NCBI RefSeq assembly: GCF_014648435.1
Contig: NZ_BMRC01000035.1
Coordinates: 18,473-82,472, forward strand
DNA from: Nonomuraea spiralis
GTDB taxonomy: Bacteria > Actinomycetota > Actinomycetes > Streptosporangiales > Streptosporangiaceae
Direction: 5' to 3'
DNA length: 64,000 nt
Made by a program: the position numbers and the translations under genes. Shown one piece after another: positions 1 through 12,000 of the stretch (position 1 is its first letter; the number at the start of each line of letters is the position of its first letter). The notes beneath the pieces are model-generated. The model was not told where the DNA came from. It did no database searches and saw nothing but the letters and a program-made list of their open reading frames with translations.

Positions 1-3000
1 GCGTCACGCTGGGGACCATGGCCGGGGGCAAGCCGGGGCCGGTCCCGCCGTACTGGTTCGACCGGGTCAGCAGGCTCGTACGGCTGGCCCGCCGGACCGG
101 GTTGAGCACCACCGACCTCGACCGCGTGCTGACCGTCTGCTGCGGCGGCACCCTGAACGCGGCCGCGCTGCGGACCCTCGCGGTGGTCGTCCACCTGACC
201 CGCGGCTACGACCTGACCGTGGACGGCGTGTGCGGGCTGGTCGTGCCCATCAGGCCGGCCGACTTCGAGGACCTGCCGCCGGTCTCCGGCGACCTCCTGG
301 CCGCCCACAACAAGGAGTACAGGCGCAGGCTGGCACGTTCCATCGAGACGGCCGAGAGCGACATCGTCGAGGTCGTCCGCCGCTACCGGGAACGTTACAA
401 CGCCCTTGAGCCGAGCCCGTTCGACCGGGGGGAGATCGGGTTGGCCGCGATCGCGCTGCTCCAGCGCGCGGGCCGGTTCGTCTCGACGCTCGGGATCTCC
501 GTCGGCGAGCTGTTCGACCTGATGGAGATCCTGGAGAGCGATCCGTCGGTGTCGCGGTACTCCACGTTCTCCGTCCTGGGCGGGGTCGAGGCGGGCACCG
601 GGGACTGCTACCGGATCCTGGAGGGGGCGGACCCGGGCTCCAGCCTGTGGCTGGCGCAGACGTTGCGGGCCGTGGCGAGCTGGACGCAGGCCGCCGGGTT
701 CGACACCCGGGAGCTGGTCGAGATCCTGGGCGGCCGGTCGGCCACCCGTGACGACGCGGACCAGGTCGCCGTGCTGGAGAGCCTCAACCAGCGTTTCGAG
801 ACGGTCGCCCGCGCGCCCGGCATGTTCGCCGGTGAGCGGTTCGGGGAGCGGGCGGCCCAGGTCGTGCACGACATCGTGGGCAGCCACGAGCACGGGGTCG
901 TCTCGGCGCGGGACGACCGGCTGCTCCGGCTCGACCCGGCGCAGGCCGCCGCGGCGGCGTACGACGCGGTGACCGGGCTCGGGATGATCGTCGCCGACGA
1001 CTTCGCCGGGCTCGGGCTCGGCGAGCGCATGGCCGGGAAGATCTACGCCCAGCTCGTCTTCTGCGGGCGGCTGCGGGCCGACGGCCGGCTCGTCACCGAG
1101 GGCATGCCGGTGAGCGATCACGGGCTGCGGCTGGAGCGGGACTTCGAGTCGTTCAGGGAGCCGCTGTTCAAGCTGATCAACAGCGTGTCGAACGGCACGT
1201 CGTCGTTCTACCCGTCGGACCTGGCCACGCTCGGCGGCCTGACCGAGGAGCAGCAGGCCGAGCTGTACGACAACCTGATCTACCACGGCTACGTCGACAC
1301 CGACGGAGCGGTCACCTCGCCCGGCTTCTTCGCCGACGAGGAGAACGTGGGCCACCTCCTGGTGAACGCCGGCCTGACCGACGTCGCCCCGGCCGTCCTG
1401 GACGAGTTGCGCGCCCGGATCGAGCAGTTCCGGCGGGAGCCGCTCGCGCTCGACCCGGAGATCTTCGCCGAGCGCCGGCTGAACGCCCCCAGGCTGGCCG
1501 AGAGCCTGCGTTTCAACGGCTACCTCGACGCGAACGGGAACTACCTGGACAAGGTGGCGCTGTCCGCGCTCACGGTCGGCGACTTCGCGCTCGCGATGGA
1601 GTTCTACCCGCACCGGCGCTTCATCCTCGACGCGATGAAGCAGCAGATCGCGGTGCTGGAGGAGGAGCTGCACACCTTCACCGCCGACGACTTCACGCCG
1701 GTCGCCGACGAGGCGGTCGCGCAGCGGGTGATGGACGCGCTCGACGGCGTCTACCTGAGCGGCGGCCGGGTGGTGGCCGGTCTGGACGACCTGACGCTGG
1801 GCGACGGGTTCACCGCGGCGGAGACGTCCGTGGTGGCGGGCCGGATCGCCGAGTGCGTACGGGACGAGCAGCCGTACCGGCTGGACATGGAGGCGCTCGG
1901 GGAGCTCGGGTTCGACGAGGACGAGCGGACGCGGGTGGCCGCGATGCTCGTCGCGGCCGGGCACCTCGACGGCGCGCTCGCGGTGCGCCGCGAGGCCCTC
2001 GACTACTTCCGCAACGTCGGGAACGCGCTGGAGTTCGCCCTGCCCGGCCTGGAGGACTTCGCCAAGGACGTCTTCTTCCTGCTGCACCCGGTGGCGGTGC
2101 GGATCGCGGAGGCGGTCGGCGAGATCACCGGCGCGCTGGAGAGCGGCGCGCGGGCGCAGGAGACGGCGCTGACCTCGGTGCTCGCCGACGGGTTCGGCGT
2201 GCCGCAGGCGACGGTCGCGGCCATCTGCGCCGGGGTGGCGGGCAGCCTGCCCGAGGCGCTGGACGTGCTGGTCCCGCCCGTCCTCGTGGCGGGGGACGAG
2301 AGCGGCGAGATCACCGCCGTGCCCGCGGACCCGCACCTGCGGGCCGCCTACCGGCGCGTACGGCGCTTCGCGGCGCTGGCCGGCAAGCTCGGCATGGACC
2401 CCACGGAGGTCGCGGTCGCGTTCCAGGACCAGGACCTGACCGGCAAGTACCCCGAGCCGCTGGCGCTGCCGCCGAACGTCGAGACCGTCGACGCCGTGCT
2501 CAGGAGCGGTGACGGGAACATCTACCTGTTCGCCCCCGGCGGCTACTGGGTGTACTCGGGGGCCACGTACGCGCTGGCCGACCCGCGGCCGAAGTCGCTG
2601 ATCGACCTGTCGCCCAGGTTCGCCGGGCTGACCGGCGTGGACGCCGCGTTCGCGCACCCCGGCGGCGCCGAATGGATCGTCGGCCGCGGTCTCGACGGCG
2701 CCTCGCACCTGTACGTCAAGGAGCCCGGCAGCATCCGCTGGGCCCCGCGCGACCAGGTGTGGGGCAAGGTCAGGAACAACTTCGACGCCCCGAAGCGGAT
2801 CGACAGCGCGTACGTGGACGAGGACGGCAGGACCTACCTGTTCTGCGGCGACCAGTACGTGCGCTACTCGGGCTCCGACTACTCCGCCGTGGACGAGGGC
2901 TACCCGCGCGGCGTCGGCGAGTGGTGGCAGGCGGAGGGCCACGACGCGCCGCTGCCCCCGGCGTTCGGCGCCTCGCTGGACGCGGCCTTCCAGGACGTGG

Positions 3001-6000
3001 ACGGCCGTACGCATCTGTTCACCGGCGGACGTTACCTGGACGTGGGCCGGGGCGAGCTGCCGGTCTCCGCCCGCTGGGGACGCGTCCGCAACACCTTCGA
3101 CGGCGCCGAGCGCCTGGACAGCGCGTTCGTCGCCCGGGACGGCCGGGCCTACCTGCTGCGCGGCAACCAGACGGTCGCCTACTCCGACAGCCTGGAGAAC
3201 GACGGCGTACGGGTGGACGACGGTTACCCGCTGCGGATCGAGTCCCGTTTCCCCGGCCTGCCCGGCGAGTTCGAGACCGGGATCGAGGCGGCCTTCACCG
3301 ACTCCGGCGGGCTCGTCCACCTGTTCAAGGACGGCTGGACGATCGCCGCGGGCGAGTCCGGCGTGGGCCTGCCCGAGCCGACCGCCGACCGCTGGGGGCG
3401 GGTCGCCGAGGTGCTGCCCGGCGGGGTGGTGGACGCGGCTCTGGCCGGGCTGGACGGGCGCACGTACCTGTTCAGCGGCGAGCGGTACATCAGGTACTCC
3501 GGCGCCGACTACTCGGTCGTGGACCTGGGCTACCCGCGCCGCATCGCCGGCGACTGGGGCGGGCTGCGCCGGGTGAACGCCTCCTTCGTCCTGGACGGCA
3601 AGACGTACCTGTTCGGGGTCGGCGGGCGGCTGTTCGACCTGCCTCTGGCGCAGGCGCCCGAGCTGGACGCGGGCCGGTTGTCGCCCGCGCTGCGCCGCCG
3701 GTTCCTGGAGCACGGCCTGTCCTTCGCCGAGGGCGCCAGGGTGCGCGGCGCCTCCCCGGAGTGGCACGTGAGCACCGAGCAGGGCGTCGAGGTCACCCTC
3801 AGGAGCGACCCGCTCCAGATCGAGGTGCACGCGGACGGCGGCGACTTCTACGTCCGCTACGCCACCAGGGACTACACCACGCCCGACGCCGGCTATCCCA
3901 AGCCGGTCTCCGACAACTGGTGGAACCTGCCGGCCACGCTGGTGGCCGATCCGGACTTCACGGTGATCGACGCCGTGTTCACCGGGGCGGACGGGCAGAC
4001 GTACCTGTTCTCCGGTGAGCGGTTCGTCGTGTTCGACAGCAGGCACCGCTGGTGGTCGGAGCCCCGTACGCTCGCCGGGCACTGGGACAGCCTGCCGTTC
4101 AGGCAGGTGGACGCGGCCTTCGTCGGCAAGGACGGCCGCACGTACGTCTTCTCCGGCGGCCGGTACGCGCGCTACTCGACCGGCGACTACACCGAGATCG
4201 ACGACCGCTACCCCGCCGACGTACGGGCGTTCTGGGGCAACGTGGTCAGCCGGATCGCCAGGACGGGCCGGGTGGACGCCGCCCTGGTCATGGACGCGAC
4301 CGAACTCGTCGACGGCGCCGAGGTGACCAGCCGGTACACCTACCTGTTCTCCGGCGACCAGTACGTCCGCTACCTGGGCGACGACCTCACCCACGTCCAG
4401 GACGGCTACCCCCAGGCCCTGTCCGCGCTCTCCCGGGAGCCGAGGCTGGCGCACCTGGACGTCAGGCTGGACGCCGTGGACGCGGCCTTCGCCGATCGCC
4501 GCAACGTCTACCTGTTCCGCGGCACGAGCTGCCACGTCGTCTCCGACACCCTCCACCGCCGTTACGACGACCTGGCGATCGACGGCGTGACCTGCGCCTT
4601 CGTCGAGGACGGCGCGGTGCTCACGCAGGACGCCGGCGGCTGGAGCAGGCGCCCGGCGCTCGAAGGGCCGCCGGTCGCCCCGGCGCGGGTCAGGCCGCGG
4701 TTGTTGCGGGCGGTGCCGGAGGAGTTCAGGACGGGGCTCGACGCGGTGCTGAGCGGCGCGGACGGGAACACGTACCTGTTCAAGGGGGCGTCGTGCTTCA
4801 ACACACGGCTGAACAGGGACTATCCGCTCACGGAGGAGTGGGGACGCCCCCGTAACACGATTTATCAGGACAACGCGGTGGATGCGGCGTTCGTTGGGCG
4901 GGACGGGAAGACGTACCTGTTCAGCGGCGACCAGTTCGTCGTCTACACCGACGTCGACTCCACCATCGACGGCGAGCCGCGCCCGGTCGCCGACCACTGG
5001 GGCGGCCTGGACAACGTCGTGCTCGCCTACGTACGGGCCGGGAAGACCTACCTGTTCGAACGGCCGGACGGCGACGGCAACCTGCGCCACGTCGTCTACT
5101 CGGGCGCCGACTACACCCGGCCCGACGACGGCTACCCGGCGCCGGCCGACGAGAGCTTCTGGGACGTGCCCGAGTCCTACCGTGTGCCCGGCCGCACCAG
5201 GCCGGACGCGGTGCTGTTCGAGGGTGACACCATGCTCCTGCTGTTCGGCGAGCGCTGCGTGCGGTTCGACGAGACGACCCGCGAATGGTCCTACCCGCGG
5301 CCGTCGGAGCGGATCTGGCGCGGGTTCGGCCGCGGCCTGGAGCCCGGCGACGCCCTGCGCACGGCCTTCACCGCGCCGGACGGGTCCACGTACTTCTTCT
5401 TCGCCGAGCAGTACGCCAGGTTCGCCGACCGGGCCTTCGGGCCGCTCGCCGCCATCCGCGAGCGGTGGGGCAGGTCGCCCAACCCGTTCGTCGCCGACGG
5501 CGCCGGCGCCCGCGTGGACGCCGCCTTCGTGCACAGGGGCGAGACGACGTACCTGTTCTCGGGCGACCACTATGTCCGTTACACCGGCTCGGAGTACCGC
5601 TACGTCGACCCGGGCTACCCGAAGAAGATCATCGGCAACCTGCGGCACGAGGAGGCGTTCGCCAACCTGCCCGAGTCGTTCGACGACGCCATGCAGGACC
5701 GGGCCGGGTCGCGGATGATCGACGCCGTCGTCGCCAACGACCGCACGGTCTACGTCCTCGCCGGCGGCTCCTGCCACGTCGTCTCCCGCGCGGCGACCGG
5801 TGTCGTGGACCTGGCCGCGCTCGGCCGGGTCAGGAACACCATCACAGAACGGGAGAAGGTGGACGCGACCCTGGTCAAGGGCCCGCACACGTACCTGTTC
5901 TCCGGCGACCAGTACGTGCGCTACACCGGCACCGAGTACGAGTTCGCCGACGACGGCCACCCGCGCACGATCGAGGCCATGCCGCCGTACGAGCTGGGTG

Positions 6001-9000
6001 TCCAGTCCTGGCCCGAGGCGTTCGCGGACGGTCTCGACGCGGCCTTCCGTACGGCGGGCGGCACGACGTACCTGTTCAAGGGCACGCAGTACCTGCGCGC
6101 CGACGGCACGTCCGCGGCCCGGCCGATCACCGACCAGTGGGGCAAGGTGCGCAACGCCTTCACCGAGGGCGCGGCCGTGGACGCCGCCTTCGCCGCGCCC
6201 ACCGGCGAGCTGTACGCCTTCAGGTCCGGCCAGTACGTGCGCTACCGTCCGGGCGAGCTGGAGTACGTCGAGCAGGGCTACCCGCGTACGGTCAAGGACG
6301 ACTGGGGCGACCTGCCCGGCCGCTTCGAGACCGGCCCCGACGGCGCGTTCGTCTTCGAGGGCCGCACCTACCTGTGCCAGGGCCCGGAGTACGTGCGCTA
6401 CTCCGGCGGCTACCACGCCGTGGACCGCACCTTCCCCCAGCGCTTCGCCCACCGCTGGTCCGACACGGCCGAGTACCGGCTGAGCGACGTGCACACGATC
6501 ACCAGGTTCGTCGACCTCGTCCGGGCGCGGCCCGACGGGCTGGCCGCGTTCCTGCTGGACGGCCCGGCCTCGGTCGAGGACCCGTACCGGTACCTGGCCG
6601 ACCTGTTCGGCTGGGACCTCGACGAGGTCAGGTGGGCCAGGCGCAACGCGGCGCTGCTCACGCCCGTCACCTCCGAGGAGGACCGCTTCGAGGTCGAGTT
6701 CCTGCTCCGGCTGGTGGACCTGTTCGTGGTCACCGACCGGCTGGGCGGCGCGCCGTCCACGCTGTACGCCGACGTCTGGCGGAACGCGTTCGGCGGCGAC
6801 CTCGACGCGGCCTGCACGGCCCTGTACGGCCTCATCGAGCGCCTGCACGCCCCGGAGGAGTGGACGGCGCTGTCGGCGACGATCCACGACGAGATCAACG
6901 TGCTCAAGCGCGACGCGCTGGTCGCGGCCGCGGTCGGCGCCGGCGTCCCGCAGGAGCTCTACGACCGTTTCCTGATCGACGTGGAGATGGGCGGCGAGGG
7001 CCGCACCTCGCGGGTGCGCGAGGCCATCGCGGCGGCGCAGCTCTATCTGCACCGCTACCTGCTCGACCTGGAGCCGGTCACCCTCCACGACGGCGACGAG
7101 CCGGACGGGCTCAGGCAGCGGGTGAAGACCTGGTGGGCCTGGATGCGGAACTACCGCGTCTGGGAGGCCAACAGGAAGGTCTTCCTCTACCCGGAGAACT
7201 ACCTGCGCCCCGAGCTGCGGACGGCGAAGACCCCGGCCTTCGAGGCCCTGGAGGATGACCTGCTTCAGGGCGAGATCACGAGGGACAAGGTCGAGCAGGC
7301 GTACAAGCGTTACCTCGACGAGTACACCGAGGTCTCCAGGCTCGCCATCGCCGGCGGCTACGTCTACGCCGAGGACGGCGCGGACGAGGGTGTGCGGCGG
7401 CTGGTCATGTTCGGCAGGACCAGGACCGAGCCGCGGCGCTACTACTGCCGCGAGGCCGAGTTCAGGGACGGCGCGAAGTTGTCGGCCACCTGGGAGCCGT
7501 GGCTCAAGGCCGACGTGCAGATCGAGTCCGAGCGGGTGTACCCGGTGCACGCGTTCGGCCGGGTGTTCGTGTTCTGGCCGGTCGTCGAGACGGTCGCGCC
7601 GGAGGACCCGTCCGGGACGAAGATCACCGCCACCCGTACCGGCGACACCGACACCCAGGAGGTCACCGCGCCGCCGCCGGCGCACCGGGTGCGGATCTCC
7701 TACTCCTTCCGCAACCTCAACCACGAGTGGGTGGCCGCGCAGGTGCTCCCCGTGGAGGAGCGGCGGGACGCGCCGATCAGCGACGTGCGCCTGTACGTCC
7801 AGGCGTCGGCCACCGTGCCCGGCGAGGGCGCCGGCGCGCACGACTCGATCGTGATCACCTGCTTCTACAAGGTGGACGGCGAGGAGGACCACTCCTCCTT
7901 CGCGCTCACCCCCGAGCTGTACGCCGTCCGTGCCGAGGGCGTGCCCGAGCCGCTGCGCGCGACCAGGCTGAAGCAGATCTTCGACGATCCGATCGAAGAG
8001 TCCAAGGTCGTGCGGTTCACGATGCCGGCGCACGAAGAGCTTGAGATCGGCGCGTGGCTGAGCGTGGACCACAAGGGCGGCAGCTTCCTGTGCCGTCCGG
8101 TCAGCCCGCCCGGCGGCAAGGACAAACTCCTGTCACTCAGTACGAACACCGACAGGCTGCCCACCGGCTGGAACCCGATCGACGCCGCGGTGGAGCTGCC
8201 CGGCGGAACCCGGTACTTCTTCAACAACGCGGGCCGCTTCTACGTCGAGCTCGCCACGGACCGCCCCGACGCCACCCGCCTGAGCCGGCTGCCGATCGCC
8301 GGCCAGTGGGGGCACGTGCCCACCCCGCTGTACCAGTCGGGTGTCGTGGACGCGGTGCTGGTACGCGGCGGGCAGACGTACCTGTTCGCCGGTCCGGAGT
8401 ACTACCGCTACTCGGGCTCGCCGTTCGGGCTGCTCGACGAGGGCTACCCGAAGCAGCTCGCGACCAACGAGGAACGCCTGCCCAAGTGGCCCAAGGTGGA
8501 CGCGGCCGGGTCGCTGCCCGGCGACAAGGAGTACTTCTTCTCGCGCGAGCTCGGCTACGTCGACTCCGACTCGCTCGACGCGCCGCGCAAACTCCCCTGG
8601 ACGCTGCCCGGCGGGGCCAAGGTGGACACGATCCTGCTGCGGGACAAGGTGTTCGTCTTCTCCGGCGACCAGTACTTCCGCTTCTCCCTCGACGGCGGCC
8701 TGGACAAGGGCTACCCGCGTCCCCTGGCCAAGAACACCGACGGCCTGCCGCAGTCCGGCCGGGTCGGCGCCGCCTTCGTGTACGGCGACGGCGCCTACTT
8801 CTTCGACAACACGACCAGGACGTACGTCTCCATCACCTCGAAGGACCGCAAGGAGTACGTCCAGAGCGACCCGTCGCCGACCAGGAACCTGGGCAGGGCC
8901 GGGACGCTGGTCTCCCGGCAGGGCGTGGACGCGGCCTACGTCGCCGACGGCCGGCTGTACCTCGCCAAGGGCGCGGAGTACGTGCGCTACACGCTGACCG

Positions 9001-12000
9001 GCGACACGATCCCCGACCTGGTCGACCGCGGCTACCCCAAGCCCATGGGCCAGACCGTCCGGGCCGTGTTCACCCGCGCCGGCAGCCGGTACGCCTTCTC
9101 CGGCACCGACTACGCCGTCCTGGAGGACGGGCAGGAGCTGGGCGGCCACCTGGTCTTCTCCCCGGTCGCCGGCAACTGGGGCGGGCTGCCCGACGACTGG
9201 GCGACCCGGCTGACCGGCGTCCTGGACAGCAAGAACCTCTTCCTGTTCCTCGGCGCCGAGTACGTCAAGTACGCCCCGGAACGCCCCTACGAGGTCGCCT
9301 CGCTGCCGCACGAGATCATCCGGCTGACGTCGAGCACGGCGTACCGGCTGAACAAGGCGCTGCTGACCGGCGGCGTGGCCGAGCTGCTCGCGCCGCGTAC
9401 GCAGGAGATCGACGAGCTGCCCGCCTTCAGCGAGACCGACTCCGGGCCGACCACGATCAAGGTGGGCCCGCAGGTGGTCAAGCAGGGTTATCCGACCAGC
9501 TCGCACCTCGACTTCCAGAGCGGCAACGGCATCTACTACTGGGAGGTCTTCTTCCACGCCACCGTGCTCATCGCCCAGGCGCTCAACAACGCCCAGCGCT
9601 TCGACGAGGCCCGCACCTGGTACGAGTACGTCTTCGACCCCACCCAGCCGAGGTACTGGCGTTTCCTGCCGTTCCTGTCGGTGGACGTCAAGGCGCTGGT
9701 CACCGGCTGCCGCGACGACCTGCGCGAGATCGGTACGGAGGCCGACAAGGTCGCCGGGCTGCTCAACCCGATCCTGCGCGCGCTGGAGGCGCTGGCCTCG
9801 GCGTACCAGGTCCACGACCTGTCCACGGACGAGGAGGGCTACCTGGCCGGGCTCGCCTCCGACGGGCTGAAGGAGGTCCAGGGCGCGCTCGCCGACACGG
9901 TGGTCCCGGCACGGGCCCGCCGCGCGCTGGACGGCCTGGGGGAGAAGGTCGCCATGATCGGCCGGCTGCGCCGCCAGTACGACCTGGTGGGTGACTGGGA
10001 CACGATGATCCGGACGTACATGGACGATCCGTTCGACCCGCACGCCATCGCGGACCTGCGCCCGTCGGCCCACCGCCGCGCGGTCGTGATGGCCTACGTC
10101 GACAACCTGCTCGACTGGGGCGACATGCTCTTCCGCCAGTACACGGGAGAGAGTCTGGACGAGGCCAGGATGCTCTACATCTTCGCCCACGACCTGCTCG
10201 GCCCGCGGCCGGAGAACCTCGGGCCGCGGGCGCTGACCCCGGCGCGCAGCTACGAGCAGCTGACCGCGGGCGGCGCGCCCGCGCCGTCCAGGAACGGCGC
10301 CATCGCCGAGCTGACCGCGGGCGGCGCGCTGCTGAAGGGGGCCGGCGAGGTGCACGGCAGCATCGACAACCCCTACTTCCACATCCCGGGCAACAGCGTG
10401 TTCCTCGACTACTGGACCCGGGTCGAGGACCGGCTGCGCAAGATCAGGGCCTCGCTCGACATCATGGGCATCAGCCGTCCGGTGCCGCTGTTCGAGCCGC
10501 CCGCCGACGTGATGGCACTGGTCAGAGGGGTGGCCGGGGGCGCTTCGCCGGACCAGCTCGCCCTGGCCGCCGCCGTGCCGGTGCCGCACTACCGCTTCGC
10601 CTTCACCTTCCGCAAGGCGCAGGAGCTGGTGGACAAGCTGCGGCAGTTCGCCGGCGACCTGCTCAGCGTGCTGGAGCGGCACGACGCCGAGGAACTGGCG
10701 CTGCTGCAGAACAGGCAGGAGGGCACGATCCTCGGGCTCAACCGCGCGATCAAGGAGGCGCAGGTCCAGATCGCCACCGAGGGCCTTCTGGAGCTCCAGG
10801 TGAGCAGGAAGAGCGCCGAGGAACGGGTGCGCTACTACGAGGGGCTGATCGCCGCCGGGATGTCCCCACTCCAGCAGGCCCAGATCGAGGTCATGACGGG
10901 GGCCGCGGTCGCCCACTTCGTGGGGGCCGGGCTCAAGGTCGGCGCGGCGGTCGCCGCCGCCCTGCCGCAGATCCTGATCGGCCCATTCATCATCGGCACC
11001 GAGGAGGGCGGCATCCAGGTATCGGACGCGCTCAACACCGGCGCCGACATCGCGACGACCACGGCCGAGGGGCTCAGCGTGCTCGGCGAGCTGTTCGGCG
11101 TACGGGCCGAGCAGGAGCGCATGGCCCAGGACTGGGCCTTCCAGCTCGCCATCTCCCGGAGCGACGTGGCGCAGCTCGGCCACCAGGTGGCGGGTGCGGA
11201 GCTCCAGGTCAAGGTCGCCCAGCGGGAGCTGGAGGTGCTCAAGCAGGAGATCGCCAACCAGGAGGCGGTCGGGGCGTTCATGACGAGCAAGTTCGCCAAC
11301 GCCCAGCTCTACCAGTGGATGTCGGGGCGGCTGTCCGGGATGTACTTCCAGTCGTACAACCTGGCGTACGAGATGGCACGGGCCGCGCAACGGGCCTTCC
11401 AGTACGAGCGTGGCATCCCGGAGGGCGAGGCCGACTACATCCGGCCGACGTACTGGGAGAGCCGGCGCAACGGGCTGCTGGCGGGCGAGAGCCTGTCGGT
11501 CGACCTGGAACGGCTCGGCCAGGCGTACGTCGAGAGCGACGCGCGCGGTCTGGAGATCACCAAGAAGGTGTCGCTGCTGGCCCTCGACCCGCTGGCCGCG
11601 CTGAACCTGCGTACCACCGGGCGGTGCGAGTTCGCGCTCACCGAGCCGCTGTTCGACCGCGACTTCCCCGGGCACTACCGGCGGCGGATCAGGACGTTGT
11701 CGGTCACGTTCGAGGGGCCGGAGGGGCCGATCGGGCTGAACGCCACGCTCACGCAGCTCGACAGCAAGATCGTGCTCAGTGCCGATCCCAAGGCGGTCAA
11801 GTACCTGATCGACCCGAAGGGGCCGATGCCGTCCACGCTGCGGGCCAACTGGCGGGCCGGGCAGCAGATCGCGCTGTCGGACCTGGAGGAGTACAAGGAC
11901 AACAACGGCCTGTTCGAGCTGCGCTTCGACGACGACCGCTACCTGCCCTTCGAGGGCACGGGCGCGGTGTCCCGGTGGCGGCTGGAGCTGCCCGCCGGCG

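Noticed and set aside
2489..6450. Repeats as a possible CRISPR or satellite array
   Set aside because: The units are in-frame, degenerate at DNA level and protein-conserved as hemopexin motifs, without constant spacers.
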